A stretch of 64,000 bases of DNA from Thermoclostridium stercorarium subsp. stercorarium DSM 8532 (GCF_000331995.1 NC_020134.1:1215465-1279464); one strand, 5' to 3'; numbered from the stretch's first letter, positions 51,358 through 60,070 are shown. The notes: generated by a model not told the origin, from the letters alone. A program made the numbers and translations.

Positions 51358-52370
51358 GCAGGCACATAAACATTCCCATTTTCATACCCCATGAGGGATG
51401 CCCGAATGATTGTGCGTTCTGCAATCAAAGAAAAATAAGCGGCCATGTCCGCGCACCTTCTGAAGGGGAAGTCAGAAAAACAATAGACGAGCATCTGAAA
51501 ACGACACAGGAAGGGGACCGGTGTGAAATAGCCTTTTTCGGCGGAAGCTTTACCGGGCTTCCAAGGCACCGGCAGGAACTATACCTCGGCATTGCCCGCC
51601 AATATGTAAAGGAAGGCCGAGCAGAAGGGATTAGGCTTTCAACGCGGCCTGACTATATTAATGAAGAAATATTGGCGTTTTTAAGGGAATACCCGGTCAA
51701 AGTTATTGAACTGGGAATACAGAGCCTGGATGAAGAAGTACTGCAAAAAAGCAACAGAAATTATTCTCCTGAGGTTGCATTGTCCGCATGCAGGCTGGTT
51801 AAGGATTATGGCTTTTGCCTTGGAGTTCAGACAATGCTCGGGCTTCCGGGGGATACCCTTGAAAAGAGCATAAACACGGCAAAAAGGCTTATTGAGCTCA
51901 AGCCCGATATGGCAAGAATTTATCCAACATTGGTGATAAGAGACACCGCTTTGGAACAGGAATATATCGGCGGAAAATACATCCCGTTGTCGCTGGACGA
52001 GGCTGTTCGGTGGTGCAGTATACTTGTGCCCATGTATGAGAATGCCGGTATAAAAGTCATAAGGGTAGGGCTTCATGCCGAAGAGCTTATAAGGGAAAAT
52101 GAGATAGTTGCAGGTCCGGTGCATCCCGCATTTGGCGCCCTTGTTTATTCAAAAATATGGCTGGACCGCATTACCGAAACAATTGAAAAAACGTCCATGC
52201 ATAATAAAAGGAAGCTTATAATCCACGTGGCCCCTTCTGACGTATCACTGGTTACGGGCCAAAACAGAAGGAATGTTGATTTTCTGAAAGAAAATTACCG
52301 GTTTTCGGTTGTAAAGGTGATAGGGGATCAAAATTCCCGGAATTCCTTTGAGCTGGAATTCCGGGATTAG
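51354..52370 (+). CDS. Elp3-like radical SAM protein
   Basis: Radical SAM protein of 338 residues with the cluster motif CPNDCAFCNQRKISG near the N-terminus. FFGGSFTGLPRHRQE and STRPDYINEEIL match the Elp3/YtqA-like group, but the acetyltransferase domain of Elp3 is absent. It follows rnc in many Clostridia, which hints at an RNA-modifying role that is unproven. ATG overlaps the rnc stop by 4 bp. The last 36 bases form a hairpin that includes part of the stop region. Confidence 0.85.
   Translation: MSRHINIPIFIPHEGCPNDCAFCNQRKISGHVRAPSEGEVRKTIDEHLKTTQEGDRCEIAFFGGSFTGLPRHRQELYLGIARQYVKEGRAEGIRLSTRPDYINEEILAFLREYPVKVIELGIQSLDEEVLQKSNRNYSPEVALSACRLVKDYGFCLGVQTMLGLPGDTLEKSINTAKRLIELKPDMARIYPTLVIRDTALEQEYIGGKYIPLSLDEAVRWCSILVPMYENAGIKVIRVGLHAEELIRENEIVAGPVHPAFGALVYSKIWLDRITETIEKTSMHNKRKLIIHVAPSDVSLVTGQNRRNVDFLKENYRFSVVKVIGDQNSRNSFELEFRD
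52335..52366. terminator. Hairpin at the end of the radical SAM gene, possible bidirectional terminator
   Basis: Perfect 12-base stem (TCCCGGAATTCC, 52335-52346, with 52355-52366), loop of eight, ending four bases before the gene end. The coaW gene converges from the right. No strong T-run follows on either strand, so termination here is uncertain. Confidence 0.4.
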
Positions 52371-52417
52371 TTACCTGTTTACTGTTATTCTTTTAGTTAA
52401 GGGATTTCAGCGGACAA

Positions 52418-53263
52418 TTATTTTATTTCGGTGTATTTTCCGCCTGACGAATAAGCTATTGCCGCTCCCAGCGCGGTGGCGTATTCGGCATGTTCGGGTA
52501 TGTGGAATCTTTCGGGATGGAGCTTAGAAAGTCCGTTGATAATTTCACGGGATTGCGGGACATTTGTAAGGTTTCCCGTTAAAACAATATCTTGGGTCTG
52601 ATCTGTTCGCGCCGCAAAAATGGACATTACTCCAATCGTCTGGAATACCACATTGATAATGCCAAGGGCAATATCGTTTTTTGTGGCAAGATCGCTTATT
52701 TTTCCGAAATTGGATGCCGTTGTTTCAGGGGGTAATCCTTCAATTTTTTCAATAGTAATATCCTTAATGAGCAAGTCGACATTTTCAAGATTTCCGCTTT
52801 TGGCCATTTCAATCAAATCGTCAAAATGCCGGATATTGAGCATTCTGTTTGACAGCCCCAGCAGCGTGCCGCCGCCTACGCCGGTGCCGCCAAGGTGTTG
52901 CACGTTGCCGCTTTTTTCCGCCCTTACAAAGGCAGTACCCGTTCCCATGCTTACAATCACAGCCTTTGAAAGGCCGGACAGGAAAAGACCGCCCATTCCT
53001 ATAGCGTAAAACTCTTCCACTTTTCCCGTAGGGATTTGATAAATACGCTCATTTATATATGAAGCTCCGACACCTGTAATCATAACGAAGGAAATGTCCG
53101 ACAGCTGAAGGCGGTTTACAGCGATAAATTTGCCAAACGCCCCGTACATGGAAGAAACAGGGTCGGTTGCGCGCACCATCATCGGGCTGATAATTTTGTT
53201 ATCCTTGAAACCCGTTATTTTTGTCGTACTTCCTCCGATATCAATTCCAAGAATCATTGTCAA
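52418..53263 (-). CDS. coaW: Type II pantothenate kinase
   Basis: Kinase of 281 residues for the first step of CoA synthesis, of the actin-like type II class (Staphylococcus CoaW relatives). Phosphate-binding loops are ILGIDIGGSTTKITGF and VSMGTGTAFV; GGTGVGGGTLLGL is the second signature, and the C-terminus shows IVLTGNLTNVPQ. TTG at 53263 has GGGAG five bases upstream; ATG at 53257 is a good alternative. The panT-like gene lies directly upstream on the same strand (110 bases), making a pantothenate uptake-and-trapping unit. Type II enzymes are typically not inhibited by CoA. Confidence 0.9.
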   Translation of the reverse strand: MTMILGIDIGGSTTKITGFKDNKIISPMMVRATDPVSSMYGAFGKFIAVNRLQLSDISFVMITGVGASYINERIYQIPTGKVEEFYAIGMGGLFLSGLSKAVIVSMGTGTAFVRAEKSGNVQHLGGTGVGGGTLLGLSNRMLNIRHFDDLIEMAKSGNLENVDLLIKDITIEKIEGLPPETTASNFGKISDLATKNDIALGIINVVFQTIGVMSIFAARTDQTQDIVLTGNLTNVPQSREIINGLSKLHPERFHIPEHAEYATALGAAIAYSSGGKYTEIK

Positions 53264-53373
53264 TCCGACTCCCGTTTTTATAATAATTTTTTCCGGTCAG
53301 AGGATGAAAACCACTGACCGGAAAGGACATGTACAGCTAACTCACTGAAAATCAGCTTTATAAAAGTAACGGT

Positions 53374-53988
53374 TTAATTCCGTATTTTTCGAATGGCAAG
53401 CACTACCGGAATGCATATTACCACTGAAGCGATAAGTTCAGCGATATAATTGGGCACCGCGGATATAAAAATGTATGAAGGGCTGGTCGTTTCGGGCAAA
53501 CCAAGCATTGATATCATAGCTTCAATGTACCGCTTCGCATAAAAAAGGTAGATTGTGCCCAAAACACCCACGGTGTTTGTTGTGGTGGCGAGTACCGCCG
53601 ATGTGCCGATTGATATTGCGGTGCGCCTGTCGCCCAGTATCCTGTCCATCGCATGATAAACATAATAAGCCACTACACCAATCAGAATTCTCGGCACTAT
53701 TGAAACCAAAGGGTTCAAAAAGGCAAAAGCTATAGGAAGCGGCGAAGTGGCGGCAGTGTAAAAACTTGAAAGTCCGAAAATAAGACCGATAAATGCCCCT
53801 GCAACAGGCCCTTCCAATATCGCGCCAATTATTACGGGCAAATGCATTGTGGTGATTTGAACAGCAAGACCGGGAAGATAGATATACCCGAGCGGAGTAA
53901 AATTAAGAACGATGGACAGCGCTGAAAGTACGCCTGTAACGGCGATCTTTCGAACGGTAAACATTGACTTTGCGTTTTCGTTATTCAT
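53374..53988 (-). CDS. ECF transporter S component, probable pantothenate transporter PanT
   Basis: Membrane protein of 204 residues with five or six helices, the substrate-binding subunit of an energy-coupling-factor transporter. The AVTGVLSALSIVLNFTPLG start and PLGYIYLPGLAVQITTMHLP are typical of small-molecule S components. The ATPase and T subunits are not here and would be shared. Assignment to pantothenate follows from the neighbouring CoaW kinase and general similarity to PanT; other vitamins remain possible. The start ATG at 53988 follows CGGAGGG on its strand. Confidence 0.8.
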   Translation of the reverse strand: MNNENAKSMFTVRKIAVTGVLSALSIVLNFTPLGYIYLPGLAVQITTMHLPVIIGAILEGPVAGAFIGLIFGLSSFYTAATSPLPIAFAFLNPLVSIVPRILIGVVAYYVYHAMDRILGDRRTAISIGTSAVLATTTNTVGVLGTIYLFYAKRYIEAMISMLGLPETTSPSYIFISAVPNYIAELIASVVICIPVVLAIRKIRN

Positions 53989-54317
53989 CTCAAACCCTCC
54001 GTTCTTATTCCATAATTATTATGGATATAAGTCGAAATATAAAACGCTCAAGAATCCGTCCGGTTTCTGTAAAAGAATACCGGCTTTATTTCCTATAATA
54101 CTAACACATACCCGAATGCCATTTCAATAGTAATTTTCCAATAACGAAAATTTGATTTTGGGAGTTTTCTTGTGTATAATTGTTTCAACCGCCGGGAACT
54201 TCTTACAGAAGACGCAGTAATTCTTTAACCGTTACAATTTATACCCGTTGGGTTTTGTACGCAGACAAAATTATAATGGCAAATACCGTATGACTATTGG
54301 ACAGGGGTATGGGATTT
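53989..54317. other. Divergent promoter region between panT-like gene and fumarase gene
   Basis: No gene is seen. A 15-base inverted repeat (CCATAAT-T-ATTATGG, 54010-54024) lies 22 bases before the panT-like start, next to a weak minus-strand promoter (TTGAGC, 16 bases, TATATC). The fumarase promoter is at 54152-54180. Confidence 0.5.
54152..54180 (+). promoter_or_regulatory. Promoter of the fumarase-rsmI transcript
   Basis: TTGATT at 54152-54157, 17-base spacer, TATAAT at 54175-54180 preceded by TGTG. A leader of about 130 bases follows. Confidence 0.7.
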
Positions 54318-55163
54318 ATGAAGGAAATTCATGTGGACAGAATTACTGAATGTGTGGAAAAGCTTTGCATTGATGCGAATTATTATTTAAATCCCGACAT
54401 TTACAATTCCATGAAAACCTTTCTGAACGCCGAAAATTCAGAAAACGGAAAAACGGTGCTGGATATACTTATAAAAAATGCCGATATAGCCAGAAACGAA
54501 GGAATTGCCATTTGTCAGGATACAGGTATGGCTGTTGTATTTCTTGAGGTCGGCCAGGATGTGCACATAGTCGGTGGTAACCTTTATGATGCCGTCAATG
54601 AGGGGGTGCGGCGCGGATACAGAAAAGGGTATTTAAGGGCATCAGTGGTTAAACATCCGCTTAAACGCGTAAATACCGGCGATAACACACCGGCGGTAAT
54701 TTATACCGAAATTGTTGACGGCGATAAAATCAGAATTGACGTAGCCCCTAAAGGCTTTGGAAGTGAAAACATGAGTGCGGTGAAAATGCTCAAGCCTTCT
54801 GACGGAATTGACGGTGTCAGGGATTTTGTTATAAAAACGGTAAGCGACGCAGGCCCAAACCCATGCCCGCCGGTTATCGTAGGGGTGGGCATCGGCGGAA
54901 CGATGGAAAAGGCAGCCCTTCTTTCAAAAAAGGCCTTGCTCAGGCCGGTCGGATCTTCATCCGCCGATCCCGATATCGCCGAACTTGAAAGGGAACTTCT
55001 TTGCAGTATAAACAGGCTGGGAATTGGCCCAGGCGGTCTTGGTGGGAATACCACGGCTCTGGGAGTCAATATTGAGGTTTATCCGACGCATATAGCCGGG
55101 CTTCCTGTGGCTGTAAACATAGGATGCCATGCCACAAGACATGCTTCGGCCATTATTGAATGA
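54318..55163 (+). CDS. Class I fumarate hydratase, alpha subunit
   Basis: Iron-sulfur hydro-lyase subunit of 281 residues. Family motifs: GIAICQDTGMAVVFLEVGQD with the first cluster Cys, NPCPPVIVGVGIGGTMEKA with the second, and a C-terminal GPGGLGGNTTALGV and HIAGLPVAVNIGCHA with the third. The enzyme interconverts malate and fumarate (tartrate dehydratase is the main alternative). The usual beta-subunit gene does not follow; rsmI does. Start ATG 54318 is preferred; ATG 54309 and TTG 54297 are in frame. Confidence 0.87.
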   Translation: MKEIHVDRITECVEKLCIDANYYLNPDIYNSMKTFLNAENSENGKTVLDILIKNADIARNEGIAICQDTGMAVVFLEVGQDVHIVGGNLYDAVNEGVRRGYRKGYLRASVVKHPLKRVNTGDNTPAVIYTEIVDGDKIRIDVAPKGFGSENMSAVKMLKPSDGIDGVRDFVIKTVSDAGPNPCPPVIVGVGIGGTMEKAALLSKKALLRPVGSSSADPDIAELERELLCSINRLGIGPGGLGGNTTALGVNIEVYPTHIAGLPVAVNIGCHATRHASAIIE

Positions 55164-55176
55164 AAGGGTTGTAAGG

Positions 55177-56031
55177 ATGGAAGAGGTAAAAACGGGAACG
55201 CTTTATCTGGTTGCCACACCCATTGGTAACCTGGAAGACATAACCTATCGGGCGCTGAAAACCCTTAAGGAAGTGGATTTGATAGCGGCGGAGGATACAA
55301 GGCATTCTTTGAAACTTCTGAATCATTTTGAAATAAAAAAACCGCTTATAAGTTATTTCGAGCATAATAAAACCAAACGAGGGGAGGAAATAATAAAACA
55401 TCTTCTTGAGGGGAAAAACATAGCCCTTATAACCGATGCAGGAACACCTGGAATTTCCGATCCGGGTGAAGATTTGGTAAGGCTTGCAATAGAGAATAAC
55501 ATAAACGTAACGGTGATACCGGGATGTACGGCGTCGGTAACGGCTTTGGTACTGTCCGGTCTTCCAATCAGAAGGTTTGCCTTTGAGGGATTTTTGCCCC
55601 ATGATAAAAACGAAAGGAAAAAATATCTGGAACTGCTTATTGATGAAGGACGGACAATGGTTTTTTATATATCCCCTCACAATTGCCTGGATGTATTGAA
55701 AGAAATGAAAGAGATTTTAGGGGACAGAAAAGGCGCCTTATGCAGGGAGCTTACAAAAAAATACGAAGAGGTAATCCGCGGAACCCTGTCGGAAATAATT
55801 GAAAGTCTCAAATCGGGTAACAGGATGAAAGGCGAAATGGTTCTGGTTATTGAAGGCGCGCCGAAAAAGGATGACTGCGAAAAAGAGGACTGGCTTTCGG
55901 TTAGTCTGGATGAGCATATGAATTTCTATCTCAGTCAGGGCTATGACAAAAAAGAAGCAATGAAACTGGTGGCAAAGGACAGGGGCATAACGAAAAGGGA
56001 AGTATATGCGCAATATATGCGGAAAACATAA
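55177..56031 (+). CDS. rsmI: 16S rRNA (cytidine-1402-2'-O)-methyltransferase
   Basis: SAM-dependent tetrapyrrole-methylase-fold enzyme of 284 residues modifying C1402 in the ribosomal P site. LYLVATPIGNLEDITYRAL, AAEDTRHSLKLLNHF and LITDAGTPGISDPGEDLV are the standard blocks. ATG 55177 follows AAGGGTTGTAAGG, 13 bases after the fumarase stop. It faces abrB across a shared terminator, an arrangement also seen in Bacillus. Confidence 0.95.
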   Translation: MEEVKTGTLYLVATPIGNLEDITYRALKTLKEVDLIAAEDTRHSLKLLNHFEIKKPLISYFEHNKTKRGEEIIKHLLEGKNIALITDAGTPGISDPGEDLVRLAIENNINVTVIPGCTASVTALVLSGLPIRRFAFEGFLPHDKNERKKYLELLIDEGRTMVFYISPHNCLDVLKEMKEILGDRKGALCRELTKKYEEVIRGTLSEIIESLKSGNRMKGEMVLVIEGAPKKDDCEKEDWLSVSLDEHMNFYLSQGYDKKEAMKLVAKDRGITKREVYAQYMRKT

Positions 56032-56062
56032 AATCCGACTTTTTATAAAAGTCGGATTTTAT
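56028..56062. terminator. Bidirectional terminator between rsmI and abrB
   Basis: Sixteen-base stem (56028-56043 with 56047-56062, core AATCCGACTT) with A-runs on one flank and T-runs on the other, so it can end transcription on both strands. Confidence 0.85.
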
Positions 56063-56081
56063 GCATTCGCGAGGCTATAAA

Positions 56082-56324
56082 TTATAAATTCTTTAATTCC
56101 TTTAAACAATCTGGACAGATGTTTTTGCCTTTGAAAACGGTGATGCCCTTTGCATTGTCACAGAAAATGCAAGCAGGCTCGTATTTTTTCAGAATGATTG
56201 ACTCCTCGTCCACATATATTTCGAGAGCGTCTTTTTCTGCGATGTCGAGAGTTCTTCTCAACTCGATAGGCAAAACAACTCTACCCAGTTCGTCAACCTT
56301 TCTAACTATGCCTGTTGATTTCAT
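56082..56324 (-). CDS. AbrB/SpoVT-type transition regulator
   Basis: DNA-binding protein of 80 residues. The swapped-hairpin AbrB domain is STGIVRKVDELGRVVLPIEL and RRTLDIAEKDALEIYVDEE. The C-terminal 30 residues carry a CxxC pair twice (CIFCDN, CPDCLKEL), a zinc-ribbon-like tail found in clostridial AbrB proteins. ATG at 56324 follows GGGGGTGGAAC and gives the exact family N-terminus. It probably controls entry into stationary phase or sporulation. Confidence 0.92.
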   Translation of the reverse strand: MKSTGIVRKVDELGRVVLPIELRRTLDIAEKDALEIYVDEESIILKKYEPACIFCDNAKGITVFKGKNICPDCLKELKNL

Positions 56325-56385
56325 ATAAGTTCCACCCCCCTGAAAACAAGTTAATTCAAAACAATGTTCGACATTATTCAATCTT

Positions 56386-56414
56386 ATCGTACCATAAATG
56401 CCAATAAACGTCAA
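56386..56414 (-). promoter_or_regulatory. Promoter of the abrB-type gene
   Basis: On the minus strand: TTGACG (56414-56409), 17-base spacer, TACGAT (56391-56386), about 62 bases before the start. Confidence 0.65.
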
Positions 56415-56613
56415 TGGGTTTTTACCGTATTAATAAATTGTTAACAATTATTTACTTAATACAATTAGTAGGATAAAAATCCTTTTACTACAATTTTATA
56501 TCCAGTTTTTAACTCTGTAAACAAAAAAACTAAAAAATTTTTTAGTTATAAACCGTGGCCATGAATAATATTATAACCTGGACAGGTTTAATTTCAATAA
56601 TGAAGGGGTAAAA

Positions 56614-57201
56614 ATGCTTAACTATATCTGGGTGGGAATGATTATTGTCGGTATTGTCTGCGGGCTTATAACCGGAAGAATGGAACAGGTAACCGAAGCG
56701 GTAATTGCCAGTTCGGAAGAAGGTGTTAACCTTGCCATACTTCTTACAGGAGTTATGTGTCTTTGGTCGGGGCTTATGAAAATTGCACAGAAAAGCGGAA
56801 TGGTAAATGCAATTACGAGAGCCACACGGGATTTTTTTGCAGGTCTTTTCACCGGTATTCCGGAAAACCATCCTGCGACAGGAGCAATTGTCCTTTCTTT
56901 TACCGCAAACCTTCTCGGCCTTGGAAATGCCGCCACACCCCTCGGTATTAAAGCCATGGAAAGCCTTCAAACCCTTAATGAAAAAAAGGATACCGCCACC
57001 GATGATATGATTTTGTTTATGGTTATAAATGCTTCATGTATTCAGCTTATTCCCACCAGCGTAATAGTTTTGAGGGATGCCGCAGGTTCGGTAAATCCCG
57101 CCTCGATAATTCCCCATGTATGGATTTCATCTTTAATATCAACGGTAACAGCCATTCTGTTCTATTTTATATTCAGGAGTTTTGACAAAAGGCGTGGTTA
57201 A
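56614..57201 (+). CDS. spmA: Spore maturation protein A
   Basis: Membrane protein of 195 residues needed for proper spore core dehydration in Bacillus. The nucleoside-recognition (Gate) domain pattern is clear: NLAILLTGVMCLWSGLMKIA, then GAIVLSFTANLLGLGNAATP. ATG 56614 follows TGAAGGGG. spmB follows after two bases. Confidence 0.93.
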   Translation: MLNYIWVGMIIVGIVCGLITGRMEQVTEAVIASSEEGVNLAILLTGVMCLWSGLMKIAQKSGMVNAITRATRDFFAGLFTGIPENHPATGAIVLSFTANLLGLGNAATPLGIKAMESLQTLNEKKDTATDDMILFMVINASCIQLIPTSVIVLRDAAGSVNPASIIPHVWISSLISTVTAILFYFIFRSFDKRRG

Positions 57202-57203
57202 AA

Positions 57204-57734
57204 ATGACGGTTTTTATGAGCTGGATTTCGAAATCGGCCATTCCTGCACTGATAATAATAATCCTTCTTTCGGGAATTATTAAAAAAGTGCCTGTTTTTG
57301 ATACATTTCTTGAAGGCGCCAGGGAAGGGCTTGAGACGACGGTAAGAATATTGCCCGTGCTTGTCGGGATTATGCTTGGTATTGAAATTTTAAGCAGCTC
57401 GGGGGCTCTTGACATGATTGTGCATCTGCTGAAACCGCTGGCGGCTTTTCTTAAAATACCAGAAGAAATTCTGCCAATGGCAATCATAAGACCCATATCG
57501 GGAAGCGCATCCCTCGGACTTTTAAAGAAGCAACTGGAAGAATACGGCCCTGATTCGTTAATAAGCAGAACTCTTTCGGTAATAATGGGTTCAACCGAGA
57601 CGATTTTTTATACCATCACTGTTTATTATGGCGCAATAGGAGTAAAGAAAACAAGATATACTCTTTGGGTTTCACTTATCGCTGCTTTCGCCGGGCTGAT
57701 TTCGGCGGTGGTGGTTTGTCGTATCCTTCAGTAG
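57204..57734 (+). CDS. spmB: Spore maturation protein B
   Basis: Partner of SpmA, 176 residues, same membrane fold, ending in VYYGAIGVKKTRYTLWVSL, which is strongly conserved in the family. The pair is evidence that the organism forms endospores. No clear sigma-E promoter could be recognised upstream of spmA. Confidence 0.93.
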   Translation: MTVFMSWISKSAIPALIIIILLSGIIKKVPVFDTFLEGAREGLETTVRILPVLVGIMLGIEILSSSGALDMIVHLLKPLAAFLKIPEEILPMAIIRPISGSASLGLLKKQLEEYGPDSLISRTLSVIMGSTETIFYTITVYYGAIGVKKTRYTLWVSLIAAFAGLISAVVVCRILQ

Positions 57735-57780
57735 TGCATGGTTCGTCTGCATTTTCAGCGATTATTTTACCCCGGTTATC

Positions 57781-57809
57781 TTGAAATTTGAGATCAGATA
57801 ATAGATAAT
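57781..57809 (+). promoter_or_regulatory. Possible promoter of the two-component system
   Basis: TTGAAA at 57781-57786, 17-base spacer, GATAAT at 57804-57809. A TATACT at 57834-57839 is an alternative -10 without a good -35. Confidence 0.5.
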
Positions 57810-57862
57810 ATATGTGTCTGCCGATAAATAGCCTATACTATTGAATGCAGAGGTTTTTAACC

Positions 57863-58549
57863 ATGAATAATAAAACCCGGATTCTGATTGTGGATGATGA
57901 TATTAACATATGCCAGCTTTTAAAACTGTATCTTGACAAGGAAGGTTACGAAAACATTGCCGTACATGACGGAAAACAGGCTCTTGAAGTATTCAGGGAG
58001 TTTACGCCCAATCTTGTAATTCTTGACATAATGCTTCCCGGCATGGATGGATGGCAGGTATGCAGGGAGATACGCAAATTCAGTAATATACCTATAATTA
58101 TGCTTTCCGCAAGGGATGAAACTTTCGACAAGGTGCTCGGGCTTGAACTGGGCGCAGACGACTATGTTGCGAAACCTTTTGAACCCAAGGAACTTATTGC
58201 AAGAATAAAAGCGGTATTAAGAAGATATGACAGGGTGGATAATTCACAGGAACAGCTAATTTTCCCCGGCCTTGTTGTTAATAAGTCTAATTACACCATC
58301 CGTGTTCACGGAAAGGAAATGGAGCTGCCGCCAAAGGAGCTGGAACTTCTTTATTTCCTTGCGTCCAACCCTAATAAGGTTTTTACAAGGGAGCAGCTGC
58401 TGGAAAATGTCTGGGGGTTTGACTTTTACGGGGATACCCGTACGGTGGATGTGCATGTGAAACGGCTCAGGGAAAAGCTTGAACCGCCTGATCCCCACTG
58501 GCAGCTGAAAACAGTTTGGGGTGTAGGCTATAAGTTTGAGGTGAAATGA
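57863..58549 (+). CDS. OmpR/PhoB-family response regulator
   Basis: Response regulator of 228 residues. The receiver domain has the acidic pair in ILIVDDDINICQ, the phosphorylated Asp in LVILDIMLPGMDGW and Lys in DDYVAKPFEPKEL. The C-terminal winged helix is complete (LLENVWGFDFYGDTRTVDVH, then VWGVGYKFE). ATG 57863 follows GAGG and gives the usual start; ATG 57845 lacks a ribosome site. It overlaps the kinase start by 4 bp. The signal is unknown. Confidence 0.94.
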   Translation: MNNKTRILIVDDDINICQLLKLYLDKEGYENIAVHDGKQALEVFREFTPNLVILDIMLPGMDGWQVCREIRKFSNIPIIMLSARDETFDKVLGLELGADDYVAKPFEPKELIARIKAVLRRYDRVDNSQEQLIFPGLVVNKSNYTIRVHGKEMELPPKELELLYFLASNPNKVFTREQLLENVWGFDFYGDTRTVDVHVKRLREKLEPPDPHWQLKTVWGVGYKFEVK

Positions 58550-60018
58550 TGTTTCGATCGGTTTTTCACAAAATCCTTGCCGTGTTCCTGGTGGTACTGC
58601 TGCTGTGCTTTTCCATTGCAGCAGTATTTTTTAATTTTGCCATTAACAAATACGTAGTGGAACAGCGTACCCAGGTTCTAAACGTTTACGGCCAAAAGAT
58701 TTTGTCCGCTCTTGACATTGTTTTAAAAAACAGGCTCGATCCCATGTCGTCATTTATATTTCAGAATCTGCTGGAGGGATTTGCCAACAACACATCGTCA
58801 TTGATCTGGATAGCCGATGACAGAGGCTATCTTTTCGCTTATTCGTCCATTCCCGGCGAATTTGCGAATAAACTTAACATGGTAAGAGGTATATATCAGC
58901 TGCCTGAACAGAAACAATACGCAGTAAGTGAATCCGACGGTGTCGAAACCGAAATAGGGACATTCTACGGCTTGTTTGAGGATACCGGCATGAAATGGCT
59001 CACGGTCAAAATTCCCTTTTATTTCCCCGATATCAGGGTAGACGGAAGAGAGCTGAGGGGAAACGTTCTGATGCATACTCCGATACCCGAAATACAAAAG
59101 ACCGGGTATACCATTTTTAGCCTTTTAATACCCGCAATTTTTATTTCACTGATTATTTCCTATATTTTGGTGTATTTTCTTTCGAAAAGAATAATAAATC
59201 CGTTGAAACAGATGACCGATGTGGCGCGGGAAATATCGTCGGGAAAATGGAGCACAAGGATACATCTTAACGGAAATGATGAAATAAAGGTTTTGGCGGA
59301 CACGTTCAATCAGATGCTTGACAATCTGGAAAATCTTGAGAAAATGCGAAGAGATTTTATAGCTAACGTTTCCCATGAACTGCGTACCCCTATGACTTCA
59401 ATAAACGGATTCATTGAAGGGATTCTTGACGGGACCATACCCGAAGATAAGCAGAAATATTATTTGAGTATTGTGAAGGATGAGGTAAAGCGTCTTTACC
59501 GGCTTGTAAGCGATTTACTTGACATTGCAAGGATGGAAGCGGGGGAAATAAAGCTTAATCCCGCAGTATTCGATGTATGCGAAGTGATAAGGCTTAGCGT
59601 TATTCAGCTTCAGCAGTTTATTGAAAGCAAAAACATAAATTTCAGGGCGAGTTTTGAGCAGGAAGTAATGTACGTTTACGCCGATAGGGATGCAATACAG
59701 AGAGTTTTAATCAACCTCATCCATAACGCCATTAAATTCACCCAGGAAAACGGAAATATTTCGGTGTCGGTACGAAACGTAAAAAACAAAGTCGAAATTT
59801 CTGTTTCGGATGACGGTCAGGGAATACCTCCCGAGGACATACCTTTTGTGTTTGACCGTTTCCATAAGGCGGACAAGTCAAGAAGCAAGGACAAAACAAG
59901 CGTGGGACTTGGGCTGTATATTGTAAAAAACCTTCTTAATGCCCATAAGGAGAATATAACCGTTGAAAGCGAACTGGGAAAGGGAACCACATTTACTTTC
60001 TGGCTTCCGGCGGCATGA
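58546..60018 (+). CDS. HAMP-domain sensor histidine kinase
   Basis: Membrane kinase of 490 residues. TM1 (about 10-30) and TM2 (about 185-208) enclose an extracytoplasmic sensor of some 150 residues without an obvious family. A HAMP domain follows, then the H-box FIANVSHELRTPMTSINGFI and the ATP site with NLIHNAIKFT, DDGQGIPPED and KTSVGLGLYIVKNL. ATG 58546 overlaps the regulator stop; ATG 58549 is equally possible. It is partner of the regulator before it. Confidence 0.94.
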   Translation: MMFRSVFHKILAVFLVVLLLCFSIAAVFFNFAINKYVVEQRTQVLNVYGQKILSALDIVLKNRLDPMSSFIFQNLLEGFANNTSSLIWIADDRGYLFAYSSIPGEFANKLNMVRGIYQLPEQKQYAVSESDGVETEIGTFYGLFEDTGMKWLTVKIPFYFPDIRVDGRELRGNVLMHTPIPEIQKTGYTIFSLLIPAIFISLIISYILVYFLSKRIINPLKQMTDVAREISSGKWSTRIHLNGNDEIKVLADTFNQMLDNLENLEKMRRDFIANVSHELRTPMTSINGFIEGILDGTIPEDKQKYYLSIVKDEVKRLYRLVSDLLDIARMEAGEIKLNPAVFDVCEVIRLSVIQLQQFIESKNINFRASFEQEVMYVYADRDAIQRVLINLIHNAIKFTQENGNISVSVRNVKNKVEISVSDDGQGIPPEDIPFVFDRFHKADKSRSKDKTSVGLGLYIVKNLLNAHKENITVESELGKGTTFTFWLPAA

Positions 60019-60035
60019 TAAAAATTCGGATTTTT

Positions 60036-60070
60036 GACAAAAAATAAAAGAGCCCGGAAATTCTCCGGGC
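60036..60070 (-). terminator. Terminator of the LysM-SleB gene
   Basis: On the minus strand, GCCCGGA / TCCGGGC stem (60070-60064 with 60058-60052) followed by TCTTTTATTTTTT. On the plus strand no T-run follows, so it serves the minus-strand gene. Confidence 0.85.
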
